A stretch of 5,239 nt of DNA from an uncultured Hyphomonadaceae bacterium (GCA_937873805.1 CALMWO010000211.1:1-5239); one strand, 5' to 3'; counted from the first letter of the stretch, positions 1-5,239 are shown. Made by a program: numbers and translations. The notes: generated by a model from the letters alone, not told the origin.

Positions 1-96
1 GTCGCCGCCGCGTCCGAAGTCTTCGGCGAGGGCGAGGCGCACAAGCGGCTCGATAATGATGTCGGGCAGGGAAGGAATGGGCAGGAGCTCGCTCAC
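1..96 (-). CDS. nadC: Quinolinate phosphoribosyltransferase (nicotinate-nucleotide pyrophosphorylase), N-terminal fragment
   Basis: Only the first 32 codons are in the window; the gene runs off the left edge. The enzyme converts quinolinate and PRPP to nicotinate mononucleotide, CO2 and pyrophosphate in the cytoplasm, the last step specific to de novo NAD synthesis. The visible N-terminus ends in PLVRLALAEDFGRGGD, matching the family's opening helix and the conserved ALxEDxGxGD stretch that normally precedes a Thr. The start is GTG (96-94), preceded by GGAG with a six-base spacer that lies inside the end of nadB. One base separates the nadB stop (98-100) from this GTG, so translation is probably coupled. 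Identification rests on a short fragment plus the nadA/nadB context, but both agree. Confidence 0.9.
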   Translation of the reverse strand, partial: MSELLPIPSLPDIIIEPLVRLALAEDFGRGGD

Positions 97-97
97 G

Positions 98-1627
98 TCA
101 GACTCCTTCCGCGATTGCGGAATGCTGGATCAAGGGGGCGCCGTCAGAACCACGGCGAATGAAGGTGCGATGAGGGGCAAGCGTTTCAGGGAAGTCCGAG
201 CGATAATGCCCGCCGCGGCTCTCTTCACGCGCCAGAGCGCCCGCCGCGATCAACCGCGCCGCCACCAGAGCCCGCGCCGGTCCCACATTGTCCAGCGCCG
301 CATCCATCCAGTCGATCGTGTTCGCAAGTCCGCGCGCCTCACGCACTACGCCGACCTGCGCATGCATCCGCTTGCGCAGCTCAATCATCGAAAGCTCGTT
401 CATTTCCGGCGGCGCGATCGCGCTGGCGTCGCCCGGCTGAGACAGCGTCGCGCCCTTCAAGCGCCGCGCCGCACGCTCCGCAAACACGACAGCCTCCAAC
501 AGCGAGTTGGACGCCAGCCTGTTGCCGCCATGCGCGCCCGTCGATGCGCTCTCGCCACAGGCAGACAAACCCTCCAGCGACGTCCGCGCCCACAGGTCCG
601 TCACCACGCCGCCCATGTGATAGTGCATCGCCGGCGCAACCGGGATCGGCGCAATCCGCGGATCGACATTCGCGGAACGACAGGCTTCGAACACGGTCGG
701 GAAGTGATCGGGGAAATGCGCGCCGATCGCCTTGCGGCAATCGAGGAAGGCGCCACGGCCTGCTTCACGCTCGGCATGAATGGCGCGCGCAACCTCGTCG
801 CGCGGCGCCAGATCGCCAAGCGTATGATAGTCACTCATGAAGGCGCGGCCGGTCCGATCGACCAGATGCGCGCCTTCGCCTCTCAGCGCTTCCGTCGCCA
901 GCGGAGCAGGGTCGCGGCCAATATCGATCGCGGTCGGATGGAATTGCACGAACTCCGGGTCGGCGATCAGCGCGCCGGCGTGATACGCCATGGCAAGGGC
1001 GTCGCCCTGCGAGGATTTTGGATTGGTCGTGATCGCATAAAGCCCGCCAGATCCGCCCGCGCACAGGATCGTCTCCGCCGCGCGCAGTTGAAACAGCCCG
1101 CCGGATTTTTCCTGCGCCAGCACGCCGGCAACGCGCCCATTGCCGTCCTGCAGCAGCGCAAGCGCCTTGACGCTCTCAATCACCTCGATGTGCGAGGAGG
1201 CGGATACGGCGTAGGTCAGCGCCTCCATGATGGCCTTGCCAGCAAGGTCGCCGGACACACGGGCGACACGCGCCCGCGAGTGGGCGGCCTCAAGCGACAG
1301 GGCAAGCTGGCCTTCCGCTGTGCGATCGAACGGCACGCCAAGCGCCAGCAGGTCGCGAACACGCGCCGGCCCGTCTTCCGCGATCAGGCGCGCGACCACC
1401 GGATCAACGATGCCCGCGCCTGCTGCGAGCGTGTCCGATGCATGCAAGGATGGCTCGTCCTCAGGCGAGAGCGCAGCCGCAAGGCCACCCTGCGCCCAGG
1501 CGGATGCGGCGGCCTGGCCGAGTGGCGCCAGCGCGATGACGGTGCAACGCCGCGGCGCGAGCTTCAGCGCAAGGAAAAGCCCAGCCAGCCCTCCGCCGAC
1601 GATGAGGATGTCGCGATTGGTCGTCAC
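98..1627 (-). CDS. nadB: L-aspartate oxidase
   Basis: A 509-residue FAD enzyme that oxidises L-aspartate to iminoaspartate, the unstable substrate of NadA. Seen in order: the N-terminal dinucleotide-binding motif GGGLAG (residues 11-16), the conserved AQGG (45-48), the capping-domain loop LEAAHSRAR (112-120), TTNP (200-203), FHPTA (229-233), TEALRGEGAH (245-254), LAPRDEVARAI (273-283), AMHYHMGG (333-340), GGNRLASNSLLE (367-378) and the C-terminal REESRGGHYRSDFP (468-480). By comparison with the E. coli enzyme, Glu113, His230, Arg276, His335 and Arg370 are the expected active-site residues, and all are present. It is somewhat shorter than the roughly 540-residue E. coli protein. The start is GTG seven bases after the preceding stop, with only a weak Shine-Dalgarno sequence, which suggests coupling to the upstream gene. 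No other in-frame start precedes the FAD motif. Confidence 0.97.
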   Translation of the reverse strand: MTTNRDILIVGGGLAGLFLALKLAPRRCTVIALAPLGQAAASAWAQGGLAAALSPEDEPSLHASDTLAAGAGIVDPVVARLIAEDGPARVRDLLALGVPFDRTAEGQLALSLEAAHSRARVARVSGDLAGKAIMEALTYAVSASSHIEVIESVKALALLQDGNGRVAGVLAQEKSGGLFQLRAAETILCAGGSGGLYAITTNPKSSQGDALAMAYHAGALIADPEFVQFHPTAIDIGRDPAPLATEALRGEGAHLVDRTGRAFMSDYHTLGDLAPRDEVARAIHAEREAGRGAFLDCRKAIGAHFPDHFPTVFEACRSANVDPRIAPIPVAPAMHYHMGGVVTDLWARTSLEGLSACGESASTGAHGGNRLASNSLLEAVVFAERAARRLKGATLSQPGDASAIAPPEMNELSMIELRKRMHAQVGVVREARGLANTIDWMDAALDNVGPARALVAARLIAAGALAREESRGGHYRSDFPETLAPHRTFIRRGSDGAPLIQHSAIAEGV

Positions 1628-1634
1628 GGGGTTG

Positions 1635-2105
1635 TCATCCGATCAGGTCCAGTCGCTTGCGGAATTTCACGGGAGCCTGGCCATAGGATTTGAAAATCCC
1701 ATCCATCTCGTCACCTCGCGCGTTGATCTTCAGCGTGAAATGATCTGCCGCGTAGTTCTTCTGCATCATGTCCAGCATGTCAGCGGGATCGACCTTGTTG
1801 ATCCTGGTCATGCGGCTGGTGATGGTCACGTCATCGCCAGTCTGCGTCGCAATGCAGCTCTGCTCGGTCTGCACAGACCGAGGCAGGCGAAGCTTGCACG
1901 ACCACAGCGCGGTGAAGGTGCATTTGTAGCTCTTGTCGCTGGTACGGCTGACCGTCATGTCGCCCGACAGGACGCAGCCATAACCCATGGGTTCACTCTT
2001 GAAGCTCCAGCTGCCAGACGCGTCCGGCCGCTTCGGTTGCGCATAGGCGCCCGGAAGGGCCAGCGTCATCGCAACGATGCAGGGAAGGATGGCGCGCAGG
2101 GTCAT
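1635..2105 (-). CDS. Secreted four-cysteine protein, third paralogue of the nad-operon trio
   Basis: A 156-residue protein of unknown function. It has a signal peptide (Arg4, hydrophobic core to about residue 18, AYA followed by Gln23 as the likely signal peptidase I site) and a mature domain of about 134 residues with no further membrane segment. It shares with the two genes before it GSWSFK (31-36), GCVLSGDMT (43-51), YKC (60-62), a third Cys (70), EQSC (81-84), ITS (95-97), AADHF (119-123), GDEMDGIF (131-138), VKF (146-148) and the C-terminal LDLIG. Cysteines are at 44, 62, 70 and 84, with spacing within one residue of its paralogues, which suggests two disulfides. Its ATG overlaps the stop of the preceding gene as ATGA, with AGGA nine bases upstream. 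It is the most divergent of the three: the FWR of the other two is FRK here. It may be a small beta-barrel, but that is inference. Confidence 0.85.
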   Translation of the reverse strand: MTLRAILPCIVAMTLALPGAYAQPKRPDASGSWSFKSEPMGYGCVLSGDMTVSRTSDKSYKCTFTALWSCKLRLPRSVQTEQSCIATQTGDDVTITSRMTRINKVDPADMLDMMQKNYAADHFTLKINARGDEMDGIFKSYGQAPVKFRKRLDLIG

Positions 2106-2587
2106 CCCACAAGGTCCTGCTCGCGCCAGAACCGCACCCTGGCCTCGCGGCTGGAGTGGAAAATGCCGATCAGCTCACCCTTGCTCGGACGCACCTTGAA
2201 ATGATCGGGAGCATAGGCTTGCGTTGCGAACATCTGTTCCTTGAAATCGGCCGGCCCGGCATCGAGAATGCGGTCGACGGCCGACGTGATGACGATCTCG
2301 CCCTTCACGATCTTTGCCGTGCAGGACTGCTGGACCTTCGTGAAGGTCGGTCCGCCAACGCGATCGCAATCCTCGCGGCTGACAAACCTGCATGCATAGT
2401 CGCCGGTCTTCGCGACGCGCTTGAACGTGATGTCGCCGGAAATGACGCAGCCCTTGTTGGGCAGCACGTCTGTCTTGAATTTCCAGGCGCCAGAGATGTC
2501 GGTCTGCGTCTGGGCGCTTGCGGGCAGGGCGGCGAGAGCACACGCGGCAATAACGGCGGCGAGGCCGAGGCGTCGAGCTTGCGTCAT
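2102..2587 (-). CDS. Secreted four-cysteine protein, second paralogue of the nad-operon trio
   Basis: A 161-residue protein of unknown function. Residues 1-25 form a signal peptide (Arg5-Arg6, alanine-rich core, ASA before Gln26). The mature domain opens with ISGAWKFKTD (31-40), then GCVISGDITF (46-55), YAC (64-66), Cys74, TKVQQSCTAK (83-92), IVITSAV (98-104), APDHFKV (126-132), GELIGIF (137-143), RVRFWRE (150-156) and a terminal DLVG. Cysteines 47, 66, 74 and 89 have exactly the spacing of the first paralogue (19, 8 and 15 residues). The GxW start, alternating strand-like segments and closing FWRE are reminiscent of lipocalin-like small barrels, but no family is recognised. The ATG lies 21 bases after the preceding stop and has its own GGGGA site, so it is probably translated independently within the same transcript. 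Confidence 0.87.
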   Translation of the reverse strand: MTQARRLGLAAVIAACALAALPASAQTQTDISGAWKFKTDVLPNKGCVISGDITFKRVAKTGDYACRFVSREDCDRVGGPTFTKVQQSCTAKIVKGEIVITSAVDRILDAGPADFKEQMFATQAYAPDHFKVRPSKGELIGIFHSSREARVRFWREQDLVG

Positions 2588-2608
2588 GCCGTCCCCGCCA
2601 TCGTCATG

Positions 2609-3088
2609 TTACCCGACCAGCTCCACGTCACGCCAGAAGCGCGCCTTCAGGTTGCGCTGTTCGTCATAGTGCTCGCCGTTCATCTCGGCCTTGTTGTTCG
2701 AAAGCTGCACGATGAAGTTGTCGGCGAGGTACCACTCTTCCGGGTTTGGAATTTTCGGTCGGCGCTCTTCAATCTTGGCAACCTCGGACTTGATGGCCAC
2801 CTGCTTGCCGATGCGCTGCGCCGTGCAGGATTGCTGCACGCGGATATAGAGATTGCCGTTGAGCTTCCCGCAGATCTGCTCCGAGACGAACAGGCAGGTG
2901 TAGGTGTTCTTCACCCGTGTCGCCGTGAAGGTCATGCGGCCAGTGATCTGACAGTCATTTTCCGCAAACTTCGACGTGTCGAACAACCAATCGCCCGCAA
3001 TGTCATCCGCGAACGCCGGCATCGCCGCGGCGAGCACCATGGTGCAGCCGAAGATGGCAGCCAGACGTTTCAGCGGCCTGAGCTTCAT
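2609..3088 (-). CDS. Secreted four-cysteine protein, first paralogue of the nad-operon trio
   Basis: A 159-residue protein of unknown function. The signal peptide covers residues 1-27 (basic KLRPLKR, hydrophobic core, AFA before Asp28). The mature part shows IAGDW (30-34), DCQITGRMTF (45-54), YTCLFVS (63-69), Cys73, RVQQSCTA (83-90), VAIKSEV (97-103), LADNF (121-125), AEMNGE (134-139), ARFWRD (149-154) and a C-terminal LVG, the same order as in the next two genes. Cysteines 46, 65, 73 and 88 are conserved. The chosen ATG (3088-3086) overlaps the nadA stop as ATGA; the reading frame stays open further upstream, but that extension lies entirely inside nadA and would bury the signal peptide. There is no strong Shine-Dalgarno site, consistent with translational coupling to nadA. 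The spacer between the third-strand region and LADNF is longer in charge and proline than in the paralogues (ERRPKIPNPEEW). Confidence 0.87.
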   Translation of the reverse strand: MKLRPLKRLAAIFGCTMVLAAAMPAFADDIAGDWLFDTSKFAENDCQITGRMTFTATRVKNTYTCLFVSEQICGKLNGNLYIRVQQSCTAQRIGKQVAIKSEVAKIEERRPKIPNPEEWYLADNFIVQLSNNKAEMNGEHYDEQRNLKARFWRDVELVG

Positions 3089-4227
3089 ATGATCTCGACC
3101 GGCTCGAACACGCCGGCCCCGACCTTGAACTTCGGGAACACCTTCGGCTTGGGGAGGGACAGCATCGCGTCGATCGCCGCCTTGGCGCGAACGCGAACGT
3201 CCTCCGGCACCGTCACCTCGTGCTTCATCTCGAGGAGCGCGTCGTAGATGTTCTCCAGAGAGATGCGCTTCATGTGCGGGCACAGGTTGCATGGCTTCAC
3301 AAACTCCACGCCGGGATTGTCCGCGGCGACGTTATCGCTCATCGAACACTCGGTCAGGAGAACGACCTTTCGGGCGCCTGATTCCTTCACGTGGGCCGAC
3401 AGGGCAGATGTTGAGCCCGCAAAGTCGGCTTCTTCAAGGACATCTGGCGGACATTCCGGGTGCGCCAGCACAATGGTTCCGGGGTGCGCATCACGGATTT
3501 GCCGTACATCCTCGCCGGTAAACTTCTCGTGGACCTCGCAATGACCCTTCCATGCGATGATCCGGATGGCCGTGTTGGCGGCGACGTTGCGCGCCAGATA
3601 CTCGTCCGGAACCATGATCACGCGGTCCACGCCCCATGTCTGGGCCACATGTTCCACAACCTGCGTCGCGTTCGAGGAGGTGCAGGTGATGTCGCATTCG
3701 GCTTTCACGTCCGCCGTCGTGTTGACGTAGGTCACGATCGGCAGGCCGGGGTATTTCTTGCGGATCAGGCGCACATCCTCGCCCGTGATCGAAGACGCCA
3801 GCGAGCAGCCGGCGCGCATGTCCGGGATCAGCACCGTCTTGTCCGGGCTCAGGATTTTCGAGGTTTCGGCCATGAAGTGGACGCCCGCCTGGACGATCAC
3901 CTTGGCATCGGTCACGGCGGCCTCACGGGCCAGCTGCAGGCTATCGCCCCGGAAGTCGCCGACCAGCGCGAACACGTCGGGCGTCATGTAGTTGTGGGCC
4001 AGCACGACGGCGTCGCGTTGCTTCTTGAGCCTGTTGATGTGGAAGACGAAGGGAGCGATCGCGGGCCACTCCATCGGCGTCACGAAGTCCTTCACCTGCG
4101 GGTACAGATGGTCCGTCGCGGCCTTCACCTCCGCGTCATAGGCCAGCCCGCGCTTCTCAGCGGCCGACGGACGGCGGCGAGCGGCAGGCACATCACAGCC
4201 AGGGCCAAATTCGATAACGCGGGCCAT
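3085..4227 (-). CDS. nadA: Quinolinate synthase A
   Basis: A 380-residue [4Fe-4S] enzyme that condenses iminoaspartate with dihydroxyacetone phosphate to give quinolinate. Recognisable elements: VVLAHNYMTPDV (74-85), GDSLQLAREA (94-103), VHFMAETSKIL (116-126), PDMRAGCSLA (135-144), TYVNTTADVKAECDI (166-180), CTSSNA (182-187), VPDEYLARNVA (206-216), WKGHCEVHEKF (226-236), AHPECPPDV (255-263), GSTSAL (271-276), LLTECSM (290-296) and CNLCPHMKRISL (313-324). Expected cluster ligands are Cys141, Cys259 and, by the CPxM pattern, Cys316. I chose the ATG at 4227 because GGAGGG sits seven bases upstream. The alternative ATG at 4284 would add 19 residues, lies inside a palindromic regulatory box and places a leader hairpin in coding sequence. 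It is the first gene of the operon and overlaps the next gene by four bases. Confidence 0.97.
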   Translation of the reverse strand: MARVIEFGPGCDVPAARRRPSAAEKRGLAYDAEVKAATDHLYPQVKDFVTPMEWPAIAPFVFHINRLKKQRDAVVLAHNYMTPDVFALVGDFRGDSLQLAREAAVTDAKVIVQAGVHFMAETSKILSPDKTVLIPDMRAGCSLASSITGEDVRLIRKKYPGLPIVTYVNTTADVKAECDITCTSSNATQVVEHVAQTWGVDRVIMVPDEYLARNVAANTAIRIIAWKGHCEVHEKFTGEDVRQIRDAHPGTIVLAHPECPPDVLEEADFAGSTSALSAHVKESGARKVVLLTECSMSDNVAADNPGVEFVKPCNLCPHMKRISLENIYDALLEMKHEVTVPEDVRVRAKAAIDAMLSLPKPKVFPKFKVGAGVFEPVEII

Positions 4228-4234
4228 TCTCGGT

Positions 4235-4240
4235 CCCTCC
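4235..4240 (-). promoter_or_regulatory. Strong ribosome binding site that sets the nadA start
   Basis: On the minus strand GGAGGG is followed by seven bases (ACCGAGA) and then ATG at 4227. This near-consensus site at ideal spacing decides between the two in-frame ATGs of nadA. The upstream ATG at 4284 has no comparable site: the bases before it on the minus strand read GGGCCCACCTT. Confidence 0.85.
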
Positions 4241-4249
4241 AGCACAAGC

Positions 4250-4266
4250 AGGGCGGAGAACGCCCT
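4250..4266 (-). other. GC-rich hairpin in the nadA leader
   Basis: On the minus strand AGGGCG, a five-base loop TTCTC and CGCCCT form a perfect 6-bp stem. It lies directly downstream of the proximal palindromic box and nine bases above the nadA Shine-Dalgarno site, so it would sit at or near the 5' end of the nadA mRNA. There is no T-tract after it on the minus strand, so it does not look like a terminator for this operon. It could stabilise the mRNA 5' end or affect initiation. The stem is seen in the sequence; any role is inference. Confidence 0.45.
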
Positions 4267-4268
4267 TT

Positions 4269-4286
4269 TGCTCAACGTGAGCATAA
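4269..4286. promoter_or_regulatory. Proximal palindromic operator candidate (box 1), probable NadQ site
   Basis: The plus strand shows TGCTCA-ACG-TGAGCA (4269-4283), a perfect inverted repeat with 6-bp arms, followed by TAA. Seventeen bases (4270-4286) repeat at 4349-4365 with a single mismatch. The box lies 42 bases above the nadA start, where a repressor would block promoter escape or cover a -10 region. Adjacent genes are a NadQ-type regulator and its expected target, so I infer it is this regulator's binding site. That assignment is not proved by sequence alone. Confidence 0.75.
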
Positions 4287-4296
4287 GGTGGGCCCG

Positions 4297-4321
4297 AAAA
4301 AATGCCTTTCAATGGAAAGGC
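4297..4321 (-). terminator. Intrinsic terminator between nadQ and nadA, inside the control region
   Basis: On the minus strand GCCTTTC, loop CATT and GAAAGGC make a perfect 7-bp stem (4304-4321), followed by A and six T residues (4302-4297). This is a classical Rho-independent terminator acting on leftward transcription. The plus strand has no T-tract after the stem, so it is one-directional. It lies 98 bases beyond the regulator's stop codon and would separate regulator transcription from the nad operon. Because one palindromic box lies upstream of it and one downstream, a role as an attenuator for any transcript starting near the distal box is also possible. Confidence 0.75.
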
Positions 4322-4347
4322 GGTCTCCGGTTTGATAGCCCCACTTA

Positions 4348-4365
4348 AGCTCAACTTGAGCATAA
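4348..4365. promoter_or_regulatory. Distal palindromic operator candidate (box 2), probable NadQ site
   Basis: The plus strand has GCTCAA-C-TTGAGC (4349-4361), a perfect inverted repeat with 6-bp arms around a single central base, followed by the same ATAA tail as box 1. Its centre (4355) is 79 bp from that of box 1 (4276). It lies between the regulator stop codon and the intrinsic terminator. A second copy at this distance is consistent with cooperative binding or a small repression loop, though 79 bp is close to a half-integral number of helical turns (about 7.5), which does not favour simple looping. Confidence 0.75.
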
Positions 4366-4419
4366 CTAGAATCTCACAAAACTGTCGCGCAGTCGAGCGA
4401 ATAAATCTGGCCGGATCGA

Positions 4420-5239
4420 TTAGCCTCGCGGGGTCTGCACGCCCGAAACGTGCCCCTCACGCAGCGCCTCGCGGCGAAAGCGGAAAAGCTCGGCGGGGCG
4501 GCCGCCTGTCGCCTGCGTGAACTGACCCAATCCAACAACAAGTTCGGAGCGATCCAGCGACCGCCGGAAATTCTGCTTGTGCAGCGGCTGGCCGAGAATG
4601 GCTTCGACGACCTTTTGCAGGTCGAGCAGTGTGAACTTGTCGGGCATCAGCTCGAACACGACAGGGCGATACTTGATCTTGCCGCGCAGGCGACCGATCG
4701 CCGTTGCTAGGATGCGACGGTGATCAGAGATCATGGGCTCGCCGAGCGCTTCTGCCGGCGCTTTTGTCGACTTTCTGCCGCTGTCGCGCCAAGCTTCAGG
4801 CGCGAGGCCCGCTTCATAGAGAAGCTCGTAGCGTTCCAGCGTCCGCTCCTCGACCCATCGCTGGTTGTCGAGCCCAAAGGCGATCTGTGTACGCGAATGC
4901 CGGGCCGTGGCGTGCTTGCCGCCAGCATCGGCCCACGCAAGCAGGGCAGGCGCAATCGCATTGTCGATAATGTCAGGTCGGCCCTTGCGATGGTCTTCCC
5001 AGGGAAAGTAGCGGTGCCAGTCACGCCATACGGCGTCGAAGGCCGAGATATCGGTGCGCTCTGGCGTCAGCCCCAGATAGCCGACCGATATGAGACGCGC
5101 GCCGGTTGGCGCGTCGTCGAGTTCGGCCTGCGGTAGCTCGCGGCCAAGGTCTCCGAATGTGTAGAGTTGCTCGACATAGCCGGGTTCGAAGCCTGTCTGC
5201 GCCCGAACCCAGTCGCGCAGGCCCAGCTCGAATGTGCGA
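4420..5239 (-). CDS. nadQ: NadQ/NrtR-type NAD-biosynthesis transcriptional regulator, N-terminally truncated
   Basis: The frame is open from the right window edge to TAA at 4422-4420, giving 272 visible residues; the true start lies outside. The first visible stretch, FELGLRDWVRAQTGF (3-17), is where a Nudix box would end, and YVEQLYTFGDLGRE (21-34) and ISVGYLGL (50-57) are typical of the NrtR/NadQ Nudix-like ligand domain. The Nudix catalytic Glu residues are absent, consistent with a sensor rather than a hydrolase. A linker of about 110 residues follows, then a winged-helix domain: HRRILATAIGRLRGKIKY (173-190), FTLLDLQ (201-207), VEAILGQPLHKQNFRR (209-224) and GGRPAELFRFRRE (244-256). The long linker and the position next to nadA favour the alphaproteobacterial NadQ (COG4111-like) branch over short NrtR. 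It probably represses the nadA operon through the two palindromes downstream of its own gene. Confidence 0.88.
   Translation of the reverse strand, partial: RTFELGLRDWVRAQTGFEPGYVEQLYTFGDLGRELPQAELDDAPTGARLISVGYLGLTPERTDISAFDAVWRDWHRYFPWEDHRKGRPDIIDNAIAPALLAWADAGGKHATARHSRTQIAFGLDNQRWVEERTLERYELLYEAGLAPEAWRDSGRKSTKAPAEALGEPMISDHRRILATAIGRLRGKIKYRPVVFELMPDKFTLLDLQKVVEAILGQPLHKQNFRRSLDRSELVVGLGQFTQATGGRPAELFRFRREALREGHVSGVQTPRG

Noticed and set aside
56..1693. A 545-codon open frame on the plus strand antisense to nadB
   Set aside because: The translation is arginine- and histidine-rich with no recognisable motif, while the opposite strand encodes a full set of NadB motifs. It is a by-product of high GC.
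2525..2587. Possible lipobox (IAAC, residues 13-16) in the second secreted protein
   Set aside because: The hydrophobic core continues after the Cys and a good ASA site follows at residue 25. The other two paralogues have AxA-type sites and no convincing lipobox, so signal peptidase I cleavage is preferred.
2156..3247. A 363-codon plus-strand open frame spanning three minus-strand genes
   Set aside because: It crosses the junctions of the two first paralogues and nadA without any motif of its own; the minus-strand genes have signal peptides, shared motifs and coupled starts.
3089..3292. N-terminal 68-residue extension of the first small secreted protein
   Set aside because: It lies wholly within nadA in another frame and would place the clear signal peptide in the middle of the protein. 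The ATG overlapping the nadA stop is the sensible start.
4250..4270. Plus-strand terminator from the leader hairpin followed by TTTT
   Set aside because: The T-run is short and there is no plus-strand gene for it to terminate.
4284..4312. Sigma-70-like promoter with TTGAAA (4312-4307) and a -10 near 4289-4283 on the minus strand
   Set aside because: With 17-18 base spacing the -10 candidates are ACCTTA or CCTTAT, both poor; the better TATGCT is 21 bases away. It is suggestive because of its position by box 1, but not enough for a feature call.
3460..4335. A 291-codon plus-strand open frame opposite nadA
   Set aside because: Composition is low-complexity in Arg, His and Val, and it runs through the operator and terminator region. 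NadA on the other strand explains the constraint.
1..5239. Mobile elements, CRISPR arrays, tRNA or rRNA genes
   Set aside because: No transposase or integrase motifs, no regularly spaced repeats and no tRNA-like cloverleaf were seen. The only repeated DNA is the pair of palindromic boxes, and base composition looks uniform by eye.

Overview
The window reads as chromosomal DNA of a GC-rich Alphaproteobacterium. The main reason is the gene set: a NadQ-type (Nudix-like plus winged-helix) NAD regulator next to a nadA-nadB-nadC de novo NAD operon is typical of that class. A Caulobacterales/Hyphomonadales-like host is a guess that cannot be tested from the window alone. All supported genes lie on the minus strand, so the biological order runs from the right end of the window to the left.

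Right end (4420-5239): a regulator gene, truncated at its 5' end, whose product has a degenerate Nudix-type region, a long linker and an NrtR/NadQ-type winged-helix C-terminus. The next 192 bases (4228-4419) form a dense control region. It holds two nearly identical palindromic boxes, GCTCAACNTGAGCATAA on the plus strand, with centres 79 bp apart. Between them is a minus-strand intrinsic terminator. Below the second box come a GC-rich leader hairpin and a strong Shine-Dalgarno site for nadA. The boxes are the obvious candidates for the regulator's operators.

Centre (1635-4227): nadA (quinolinate synthase), then three consecutive small genes encoding paralogous secreted proteins of 156-161 residues. 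Each has a signal peptide, four cysteines at almost invariant spacing, and the same run of short motifs. I recognise no named family. They are embedded in the operon: ATGA stop/start overlaps join nadA to the first and the second to the third. Left end (1-1627): nadB (L-aspartate oxidase) with a GTG start, then the first 32 codons of nadC (quinolinate phosphoribosyltransferase), also GTG-started, one base after the nadB stop.

Functionally, NadB oxidises L-aspartate to iminoaspartate, NadA condenses it with dihydroxyacetone phosphate to quinolinate, and NadC converts quinolinate to nicotinate mononucleotide. The regulator probably senses the NAD state and represses this operon. The part that is not textbook is the trio of disulfide-type exported proteins co-transcribed with a purely cytoplasmic pathway. 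There are no mobile elements, RNA genes or CRISPR arrays that I can see, and no gene-free stretch longer than 192 bases.
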